DNA from: Blastococcus sp. TF02A-35
Lineage (GTDB): Bacteria > Actinomycetota > Actinomycetes > Mycobacteriales > Geodermatophilaceae
Direction of reading: 5' to 3'
DNA: 51,973 bases
NCBI RefSeq assembly: GCF_004571075.1
Contig: NZ_SPQP01000028.1
Span: 1 to 51,973 of the forward strand
The notes under the pieces are model-generated. The model made no database searches. It saw only the letters and a program-made list of their open reading frames with translations, and was not told the DNA's origin. A program made the translations under genes and the position numbers. This document shows positions 43,122-50,133 of the stretch, piece by piece; positions within the stretch are counted from its first letter, which is position 1; every line of letters starts with the position of its first letter.

Positions 43122-43864
43122 GCACCGGCACGGTCCTCGTCACCGGCGCCAGCGCCGGGCTCGGCGCCGAGATGGCCCGGCAGTTCGCCGCCCTGGGCTA
43201 CGACCTGGCGCTGTGCGCCCGCCGCACCGAGCGCCTGGACGCCCTGGCCGAGGAGATCCGCACGACGACCGGACGGCGGGTGGAGACCGCCGCCCTCGAC
43301 GTCACCGACGCCGACGCCGTCCCGGCCGTCTTCGCCCGCTTCGCCGAGGCGTTCGGCACCATCGACCGGGTGGTCGTCAACGCCGGCCTCGGCAAGGGCG
43401 CCCCCCTGGGCACCGGCCGGGCCGACGCCAACCGGGAGACGGCGATGACCAACTTCGTCGGCGCCCTGGCGCAGACCGAGGCCGCCCTGGAGATCTTCCG
43501 CCGCCAGCGGCGCGGCCACCTGGTGCTCATCTCGTCGATGTCGGCGCTGCGCGGCATGCGGCGGTCGATGACCACCTACGCCGCCACGAAGGCCGGCGTG
43601 GCCGCGATCGCGGAGGGGCTGCGCTCCGAGAGCGTCCCCGGGCTGGACGTGTCGGTGGTCTACCCCGGCTACATCCGCTCGGAGATGAACGAGCACGTGC
43701 AGCAGCGCACGCGCTTCATGGTCGACACCCCGACCGGCGTGCGGGCCATGGTGCGGGCGATCGAGGCCCGGCGGGCCAAGGCCTACGTCCCGGCCTGGCC
43801 GTGGGTGCCGATCGGCGTCGCGATGCGGGTGCTGCCGCTGTCCGTCGTCCGCAGGCTGACCTGA
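43118..43864 (+). CDS. SDR oxidoreductase
   Basis: A 248-residue short-chain dehydrogenase. Cofactor motif VTGASAGLGAEMARQF, VVVNAGLGKG, ISSMSAL and catalytic YAATKAG are visible. The C-terminal WPWVPIGVAMRVLPL is a weakly hydrophobic helix, as in membrane-associated SDRs. It is translationally coupled to the first SDR; the pair probably works on the same substrate class. Confidence 0.88.
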   Translation: MSTGTVLVTGASAGLGAEMARQFAALGYDLALCARRTERLDALAEEIRTTTGRRVETAALDVTDADAVPAVFARFAEAFGTIDRVVVNAGLGKGAPLGTGRADANRETAMTNFVGALAQTEAALEIFRRQRRGHLVLISSMSALRGMRRSMTTYAATKAGVAAIAEGLRSESVPGLDVSVVYPGYIRSEMNEHVQQRTRFMVDTPTGVRAMVRAIEARRAKAYVPAWPWVPIGVAMRVLPLSVVRRLT

Positions 43865-43876
43865 GGCCGGCGCCGC

Positions 43877-45187
43877 TCAGCGCACCGACCGAATCGGCAG
43901 CACGGCGAGCGCCCCGGCGACGGCGACGACCATGGCGATCGGGAAGAGCGCGGCGTAGCTCAGCACGCTCACGATGAGCCCGGCGATCGCCGGGGCCAGC
44001 GCCTGCGGCAGCGTGACGGCGATGTTCAGCACGCCGAGGTAGCGGCCGTTGTCCTCCGTCGTCGGCAGCACCTCGGTGAGCAGCGCCTGGTCGACGGCCA
44101 GGTAGGAGCCGAAGCCGAGCCCGGCCAGGACGGCGAAGACGATGATGCCGGTCATCGTGGGCATCACCCACGGGGCGACCAGCCCGGCGGCGATGAGCAG
44201 CCCGGCGGCGACGGCGACCGGCTTGCGCCGCCCCATGCGGTCGCTGAGCGGCCCGCCCACCACGGTGCTCACCAGCGTGGAGAGCAGGCTGACCACGGAG
44301 ATCAGCGGGATGGCGTCGACCGCGTCGTCCCCGAGGCCGATGTGGTCCTGGAGCACGTAGAGCTGGAACGTCGTGGTGATGTAGTAGCCGGTCAGCGTGA
44401 GCAGCCGGCCGAGGAAGCCCCACGCGAAGTCGGGGTGCTGGCGGGGGCTGACCCAGAAGGTCCTGAGGAACGCCGTCCACTGCAGCGGCGGCCGCGGCTC
44501 ACCGCGGTTGTCGTGGTCGGGGTTGAACAGCGCGAACCCGCCGGCGGCCAGGACGATCACGACGGCGAGCACGGAGTAGCCGACGGCGGGGGTGCCGGAG
44601 AGCACCGCCCCGAGCCCCATGCCGCCGGTGATCCCGACCAGGACGCCCAGGCCGCCCGAGGCGGAGAAGAGGCCGCGCACGCCCCGGGGCACCCGGTCGG
44701 GCATGACCGCCGCCTTGGGGCTGAAGTAGATGTTCAGTGAGACCATGACCAGCAGGTACAGGGCACCGATCCCCACCAGGCCGGTCATCCCGCCGAGCAC
44801 CACCATGGCGCCGGCGGCCAGCAGGGCACCGGTGAAGATCCACGGCGCCCGGCGGCCCCAGCGGCTGCGCGTGCGGTCCGAGAGCAGCCCGGCGATGGGC
44901 TGGGCGACCATCCCGCCGACGGCGCCGACCGCGGTGACGATGGCGAGGTTGGCCGCCTTCTGCGCCGGGTCGACCGCCTCCACCTGCAGGGGCAGCAGGA
45001 CGCTGTTGACCGCGCCGAGGGCGAGGTAGACGCCGAGGCTGGCGACGCCGTACCAGACCAGCAGCCGCCGGAGCGGTCCGGTGACGGGCACCCGCACGGT
45101 GCTCTGGGGGTCGTGCCCCTCGGGGCTCAGCCGCGGGACCGGCACCCGGGCGGTCACGGTCTCGGACGAGTGCGGGACGACCGACAT
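43877..45187 (-). CDS. MFS transporter
   Basis: A 436-residue membrane protein of 12 helices with GLLSDRTRSRWGRRAPWIF between helices 2 and 3 and GPLSDRMGRRKPVAVAAGL between 8 and 9. These are the long, charge-rich loops of sugar/cation symporter-like (GPH or MFS_2) carriers. The substrate is unknown. The first 30 residues are a cytoplasmic tail. The ATG at 45187 follows GGAGGAGATCC. Divergent from the acyl-CoA synthetase. Confidence 0.85.
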   Translation of the reverse strand: MSVVPHSSETVTARVPVPRLSPEGHDPQSTVRVPVTGPLRRLLVWYGVASLGVYLALGAVNSVLLPLQVEAVDPAQKAANLAIVTAVGAVGGMVAQPIAGLLSDRTRSRWGRRAPWIFTGALLAAGAMVVLGGMTGLVGIGALYLLVMVSLNIYFSPKAAVMPDRVPRGVRGLFSASGGLGVLVGITGGMGLGAVLSGTPAVGYSVLAVVIVLAAGGFALFNPDHDNRGEPRPPLQWTAFLRTFWVSPRQHPDFAWGFLGRLLTLTGYYITTTFQLYVLQDHIGLGDDAVDAIPLISVVSLLSTLVSTVVGGPLSDRMGRRKPVAVAAGLLIAAGLVAPWVMPTMTGIIVFAVLAGLGFGSYLAVDQALLTEVLPTTEDNGRYLGVLNIAVTLPQALAPAIAGLIVSVLSYAALFPIAMVVAVAGALAVLPIRSVR

Positions 45188-45326
45188 GGATCTCCTCCCC
45201 GCGCAGCGGGCCGGGCCGGGCGGGCCACCCCGTCGTGACCGCCCGTAGCCGCTCGGCAGCGTAGGGCGGAGTGACCTGCGCCACAAGGGAGCCCTTCGCG
45301 GGGCTGCCACGGGCGGGTGGACTCCC

Positions 45327-45341
45327 TAGGCTCGTGGTGTG
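45327..45341 (+). promoter_or_regulatory. Leaderless-type -10 of the acyl-CoA synthetase gene
   Basis: TAGGCT at 45327-45332 followed by six bases and the GTG at 45339. No ribosome site precedes the GTG. Confidence 0.45.
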
Positions 45342-46994
45342 ACCGCGACCACGTTGCCGTCGTACGCGAACGGCCCCTCGACGCTGCCGCTGCTCGGCGA
45401 CACCATCGGCGCCAACCTGGACCGGACCGCCGCCCGGGTCGGTGCCCACGAGGCGCTGGTGGAGTGCGCGACCGGCCGCCGGTGGACCTACCCCGAGCTG
45501 GTCGCCGACGTCGACGCCTGCGCGCTCGGGCTCGACGCGCTGGGGGTGCAGAAGGGCGACCGGGTCGGCATCTGGGCGCCCAACTGCGCCGAGTGGGTGT
45601 TCGTCCAGTACGGGACGGCGAAGCTCGGGGCGGTCCTGGTGACCATCAACCCCGCCTACCGGACGCACGAGCTGGCCTACGTCCTGCGGCAGGCCGGCGT
45701 CTCCGTGCTCGTCGCCGCGCCGCAGTTCCGGACCAGCGACTACCGCGCCATGGTCGCCGAGGTGCGCGCCGACTGCCCGGACCTGCGCGAGGTCGTCTTC
45801 CTCGGCACCCCGGAGTGGGAGGCGCTGACGGCCGCCGGGCGCGCCGCCGACCGCGGGCTGCTCGCTCGCCGCGAGGCGGAGCTGTCGGCCGACGACCCGA
45901 TCAACATCCAGTACACCTCCGGCACGACCGGCTTCCCCAAGGGCGCGACGCTCACCCACCACAACCTGCTCAACAACGCGTTCTTCGTGGGCGAGGGCTG
46001 CGGCTACACCGAGGCCGACCGCATCTGCATACCGGTCCCCTACTACCACTGCTTCGGCATGGGCATGGGCAACCTCGGCGCGACCTCGCACGGGGCGACG
46101 ATGGTGGTCCCCGCGCCCGCCTTCGACCCCGCGCTGACGCTGAGGGCGGTGCAGGACGAGCGGTGCACCTCGCTGTACGGCGTCCCCACCATGTTCATCG
46201 CCGAGCTCGCCCTGCCCGACTTCGCCGACCACGACCTCTCGTCGCTGCGCACCGGGATCATGGCCGGCTCGCCCTGCCCGGTGGAGGTCATGAAGCGGGT
46301 GGTCGACGAGATGGGCATGACCGAGGTGACCATCTGCTACGGCATGACCGAGACCTCGCCGGTGTCCACCCAGACCGGCGCCGGGGACGACCTGGACCGG
46401 CGCACGACCACCGTCGGACGGGTGCACCCGCACCTCGAGGTGAAGGTCGTGGACCCGGAGACGGGGCTGACCGTGCCGCGCGGGACACCGGGCGAGTTCT
46501 GCACCCGCGGCTACTCGGTGATGCTGGGCTACTGGGACGAGCCGGGGAAGACGGCCGAGGTGGTCGACCGGGCGCGCTGGATGCACACCGGCGACCTCGC
46601 GGTGATGGACGACGCCGGCTACCTGAACATCGTCGGCCGGATCAAGGACATGGTCATCCGCGGCGGCGAGAACGTGTACCCGCGGGAGATCGAGGAGTTC
46701 CTGTTCAGCCATCCCGACGTGGTGGACGCGCAGGTGATCGGCGTGCCCGACGAGCGGTACGGCGAGGAGCTCATGGCGTGGGTGCGGCTGCGCGAGGGCG
46801 CGGCGCCGCTGACCGCCGAGGCGCTGCGCGAGTTCTGCAGCGGCCGGCTGGCGCACTACAAGGTGCCCCGGTACGTGAAGGTGGTGGACGAGTTCCCCAT
46901 GACCGTGACCGGCAAGGTCCGCAAGGTCGAGATGCGGGAGGTGTCGGTCGAGGAGCTCGGCCTGCAGTCCGCCGCCGCCGTGCGCAACGCCTGA
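45339..46994 (+). CDS. Acyl-CoA synthetase (AMP-forming, FadD-like)
   Basis: A 551-residue adenylating enzyme. The P-loop [64 protein letters not shown] and the C-terminal catalytic Lys in [11 protein letters not shown] are all canonical. It activates a fatty or related carboxylic acid with ATP and CoA. Near the lipase, KstD-like and SDR genes it would fit lipid or terpenoid breakdown. Leaderless GTG start. Confidence 0.93.
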   Translation: MTATTLPSYANGPSTLPLLGDTIGANLDRTAARVGAHEALVECATGRRWTYPELVADVDACALGLDALGVQKGDRVGIWAPNCAEWVFVQYGTAKLGAVLVTINPAYRTHELAYVLRQAGVSVLVAAPQFRTSDYRAMVAEVRADCPDLREVVFLGTPEWEALTAAGRAADRGLLARREAELSADDPINIQYTSGTTGFPKGATLTHHNLLNNAFFVGEGCGYTEADRICIPVPYYHCFGMGMGNLGATSHGATMVVPAPAFDPALTLRAVQDERCTSLYGVPTMFIAELALPDFADHDLSSLRTGIMAGSPCPVEVMKRVVDEMGMTEVTICYGMTETSPVSTQTGAGDDLDRRTTTVGRVHPHLEVKVVDPETGLTVPRGTPGEFCTRGYSVMLGYWDEPGKTAEVVDRARWMHTGDLAVMDDAGYLNIVGRIKDMVIRGGENVYPREIEEFLFSHPDVVDAQVIGVPDERYGEELMAWVRLREGAAPLTAEALREFCSGRLAHYKVPRYVKVVDEFPMTVTGKVRKVEMREVSVEELGLQSAAAVRNA

Positions 46995-47004
46995 GCGCCG
47001 CCGG

Positions 47005-47802
47005 TCAGCCCGCGGGGGCGTCCAGGAAGCCGAGCACCACGTCGAGCACCAGCGAGGTGCGCGCCAGGCCGAAGAAGTGCGTCGTCCCGGGGAAGACCGC
47101 CAGCTGCGACGCCGGGACCCCGTCGAAGTCGCCGTTGACGTCCCCGCCGCGCAGCTGCAGGAAGCGGACGGCGTGCTCGAGCCTGACCATGTCGCAGTCG
47201 CCCACGGTGATCAGCGTCGGAGCGGCGATGCCCTCGATGTCGGCGTCGGACCACCGGGGAAGCCCCGGTCGAACGCGCCGAGCTTGTCGAGCAGGCCCTG
47301 CAGCTGGTCCGGGTGCGGCGACTTCGCGCGGTAGGCCTCCTCCATGGGGGTGCCGGCGATCATGTCGACGGTCATCTCGGCGACCGCCTCGTCGTTCTCG
47401 CCGCGGTCGCCGTCGGGGTGGAACGACGCCGAGGAGACGACGAGCTTGCGGACGCGCTCCGGGTGGTGGACCGCCAGGTGGAGGGCGACGGCGCCACCCA
47501 CGCTGAAGCCGATCACGTCGGCCTGCGGGATGCCGAGGTGGTCGAGCAGCCCGAGGACGTCGGAGGCCAGGTGCTCGCTGCGCAGGGGCCGGTCGAGGTC
47601 GTTGGTCCGGCCGTGCCCCTGGAAGTCGGCGGCGACCACCCGGCGGCCGGCGGCCAGGCCCGGGATCAGCGCACCGAACTGCTGGTCGATGTCGAAATAG
47701 GCCGCCGTGCAGGCAGACCAGCGGCGTGCCGCCGGAGCCGTGCACCTCGTAGTACATCTGCAGGCCGTTCACGGGCGCGTACCCCGACTCCGGTGTGGTC
47801 AC
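47005..47802 (-). pseudogene. Alpha/beta hydrolase gene interrupted by two compensating frameshifts
   Basis: Three frames are needed for one intact-looking 265-residue alpha/beta hydrolase. From the GTG at 47802 it reads to LVCLHGG (oxyanion), then shifts near 47700 to YFDIDQQFGALIP and VIGFSVGGAVALHLAV (Ser nucleophile), then shifts back near 47258 to PRWSDADIEGIAAPTLITVGD and PGTTHFFGL (His). One extra base (the GG pair at 47700-47701) and one missing base (the G run at 47256-47259) explain both. The gene is therefore broken as read, although sequencing or assembly error in G runs would equally explain it. It is convergent with the acyl-CoA synthetase. Confidence 0.7.
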
Positions 47803-47889
47803 CGGCCGAGCGTCGGGGGCCACCCCCCTCGCGGTCAACCCTCTCGCCGACGGCCGGGCGCAGCCGCGCCGGCGGCCCGGGCCACCGCC

Positions 47890-47905
47890 TAGGGTCGGCC
47901 GCATG
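47890..47905 (+). promoter_or_regulatory. Leaderless-type -10 of the UPF0303 gene
   Basis: TAGGGT at 47890-47895 followed by seven bases and the ATG at 47903, with no ribosome site. Confidence 0.45.
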
Positions 47906-48376
47906 GCCGCCCCCTTCCCCACCGTCGCCGAGCTGACCGCCGAGGAGGCGGAGCTGCAGTTCCGCTCCTTCACCAACGACGACGCCTGGGGGCTGGGCTG
48001 CGCGCTGGTCGCCGCGGCCCGCGAGGTGGCCGCACCGGTGGCCGTGGAGGTCACCCGCAACGGGCACCGGCTGTTCAGCGCCGCGCTGGCCGGGGCGACG
48101 CCGGACAACGCCTCGTGGATCGAGCGGAAGTCCCGGGTGGTGCACCGCTTCGGGCACAGCTCGCTGCTGGTCGGCCAGGCCAGCCGGGAGCGCGGCACGA
48201 CCTTCGAGGCGGAGCTCGGTCTGGACCCGGCGCGCTACGCCGCGCACGGCGGCGCGTTCCCGCTGCTGGTCCGCGACGTCGGGCCGGTGGGCGTCGTCGC
48301 CGTCTCGGGGCTGCCCCAGCTCGAGGACCACCGGATGGTCGTCGCCGCGCTGCGCGCCAGGCTCGCGCGCCCCTGA
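47903..48376 (+). CDS. UPF0303 / heme-degrading-domain family protein
   Basis: A 157-residue soluble protein of the GlcG/HbpS (DUF336) fold, UPF0303 branch: LQFRSFTNDDAWGLGCALV, AVEVTRNGHRLFSAALAGATPDNASWIERKSR and HGGAFPLLVRDVGPVGVVAVSGLPQLEDH are typical. The biochemical role is unknown; some members bind heme or cobalamin. It is probably leaderless and stands alone between the broken hydrolase and whiB. Confidence 0.85.
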   Translation: MAAPFPTVAELTAEEAELQFRSFTNDDAWGLGCALVAAAREVAAPVAVEVTRNGHRLFSAALAGATPDNASWIERKSRVVHRFGHSSLLVGQASRERGTTFEAELGLDPARYAAHGGAFPLLVRDVGPVGVVAVSGLPQLEDHRMVVAALRARLARP

Positions 48377-48522
48377 CCTGCACGGCCACAGATGTCTCCA
48401 ACTGACCGACACGGTTTCGTCCGCTTCTTGCCAGTGCGCAGCCCGCGAAGGTCTCCGTAACGTCACGGACAGCAGTCGGGCCGTACCGGTCCGTCACCCA
48501 GACGCCGACCGAGGAGCTTCCC

Positions 48523-49002
48523 GTGCCTTCCTTCTCCCGCCCGTCCCTGACCCTCGTCCACGACGCCACCGCGGCCGCCCCGCGGCTGGCCTACGCCGAG
48601 CCCGCCTGGGAGGCCGCGCCCTCGTGGCAGCCCTCCGCCTGGGACGCCGCGCCCTCGTGGGACGCCACCCCCGGGTGGGAGCAGCCCGGCACGTGGGACG
48701 GTGCCGAGGAGTGGGACGACGCCGCCCCGCAGGCCGAGACCGTGTGGCCCGAGGCCGCGCCCGCGTCGGCCGAGGAGTGGCGCCTGGACGCCCTCTGCGC
48801 CGAGACCGACCCGGAGGCGTTCTTCCCGGAGAAGGGCGGCTCGACCCGCGACGCCAAGCGGGTCTGCTCCGGCTGCCCGGTGCGCGCCCAGTGCCTGGAG
48901 TTCGCCCTCGCCAACGACGAGCGGTTCGGCATCTGGGGCGGGCTGTCCGAGCGCGAGCGGCGCCGGGTGCGCGTGCAGCGCGCCGACTCGATCAGCGCCT
49001 GA
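48523..49002 (+). CDS. WhiB-family [4Fe-4S] regulator with tryptophan-periodic N-terminus
   Basis: A 159-residue protein. The four cluster ligands are Cys92, Cys115, Cys118 and Cys124 (CxxC at 115-118), then the G(V/I)WGG turn at residues 136-140 and a basic tail (SERERRRVR). WhiB proteins bind sigma factors and control development or redox responses. The first 85 residues are unusual for the family: Trp at 29, 35, 40, 46, 52, 58, 64, 75 and 86. The GTG at 48523 is preceded by GAGGAGCTTCCC. The 146-base upstream region has a plausible TAACGT (48458-48463) but no clear -35. Confidence 0.9.
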   Translation: MPSFSRPSLTLVHDATAAAPRLAYAEPAWEAAPSWQPSAWDAAPSWDATPGWEQPGTWDGAEEWDDAAPQAETVWPEAAPASAEEWRLDALCAETDPEAFFPEKGGSTRDAKRVCSGCPVRAQCLEFALANDERFGIWGGLSERERRRVRVQRADSISA

Positions 49003-49008
49003 CCGCTT

Positions 49009-49026
49009 CCCGGGCGCTCGCCCGGG
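49009..49026 (+). terminator. Hairpin after whiB
   Basis: CCCGGGCG (49009-49016) and CGCCCGGG (49019-49026) are perfectly complementary; allowing a 4-base loop leaves a 7-bp stem. It sits 6 bases after the whiB stop and 14 bases before the next ATG. It may terminate or attenuate whiB transcription. Confidence 0.45.
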
Positions 49027-49040
49027 GAACACAGCAGGGC

Positions 49041-50012
49041 ATGCCGGAGGGAACCCGCACCCGCGCTCCCGACGTGGGCGACGACGCCACGTCACCGCAC
49101 CACATCCCGCTGCGGGGCTGGGCGCAGATCGCCCGGCGCGCCACCGCCCAGGTGCTGGGCGACCGGCTCCAGGTGCTGAGCGCCGGGATCGCCTTCTTCG
49201 CGCTCCTGTCGCTGGCCCCGATGCTCATCGCCGCGCTGTCGGTCTACGGGGCGGTCAACAGCCCGGACGCCGCGCTCCGCCAGCTCTCCGAGCTCACGGG
49301 ACTGCTGCCCGACGAGCTCGACCCCGTCGTCGGCGACCAGCTCACCACCATCACCCAGGCCTCGGCCCAGCTGGTCACCTGGCGTGGGCTGGCCGGGCTG
49401 CTCGTCGCCCTGTGGACCGCGACGACCGCGGCCACCTACCTCGTCGACGCGCTCACCCTCGCCTACCGCGAGGAGGAGTCGCGGGGCCTCCTCCGCCGCA
49501 GCGCGATCGGGCTGGCCATCGTGGTCGGCGGCGCGCTGCTCGTCGGCGCGACCATCACGCTGTCCGGCCGGCTGGACGACGCCCTCGCGCAGGCGCCCGG
49601 TGCCGTCCGGACCGCGGCGAACCTGCTCGCCTGGCCGGTGCTCGCCGCGCTCATGGCCACGGTGCTCGCGGTCCTCTACCGCTACGCACCCGACCGGACC
49701 GACGCCCGCTGGCGGTGGATCAGCGGCGGCGCGACCCTCGCCACGCTGCTCTGGCTCGCCTCGACCGCCGTGCTGTTCCTGTACGTCCAGCACCTCGGCG
49801 GCTACAGCTCGACCTACGGGTCGCTCGCCGGCGTGGCGATCAGCATGTTCTGGCTGTGGCTCACCGTCCTGCTCGTGATCGTGGGGGCCGCGGTCAACGC
49901 CGAGGCCGAGCGGCAGACCGAGCGCGACTCGACCATGGGACCGGAGAAGCCCCTCGGCGAGCGCGGCGCCGTGGTCGCCGACAGCGCGCCGCCGTACGCG
50001 GACGACCCCTGA
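49041..50012 (+). CDS. YihY/virulence factor BrkB family membrane protein
   Basis: A 323-residue inner-membrane protein with about six helices. SAGIAFFALLSLAPMLIAAL, AYREEESRGLLRR, RYAPDRTDARWRWISGGATLATLLW and YGSLAGVAISMFWLWLTVLLVIVGAAVNAE are the conserved YihY blocks. The function is unclear despite the old RNase BN label. The N-terminus and the last 35 residues are charged and cytoplasmic. Close to whiB, but separated by a hairpin. Confidence 0.9.
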   Translation: MPEGTRTRAPDVGDDATSPHHIPLRGWAQIARRATAQVLGDRLQVLSAGIAFFALLSLAPMLIAALSVYGAVNSPDAALRQLSELTGLLPDELDPVVGDQLTTITQASAQLVTWRGLAGLLVALWTATTAATYLVDALTLAYREEESRGLLRRSAIGLAIVVGGALLVGATITLSGRLDDALAQAPGAVRTAANLLAWPVLAALMATVLAVLYRYAPDRTDARWRWISGGATLATLLWLASTAVLFLYVQHLGGYSSTYGSLAGVAISMFWLWLTVLLVIVGAAVNAEAERQTERDSTMGPEKPLGERGAVVADSAPPYADDP

Positions 50013-50133
50013 CCGGAGCCGGCCGCCGCACCCGCGGGCATGGATCCGGCACGCTGCGTGTTGTCATGTGCAATGCACGGTCCGCCCGTCCCGGGGCGCC
50101 GACCACCCAGCCCGGCACAGCGAAGGATCCCCC

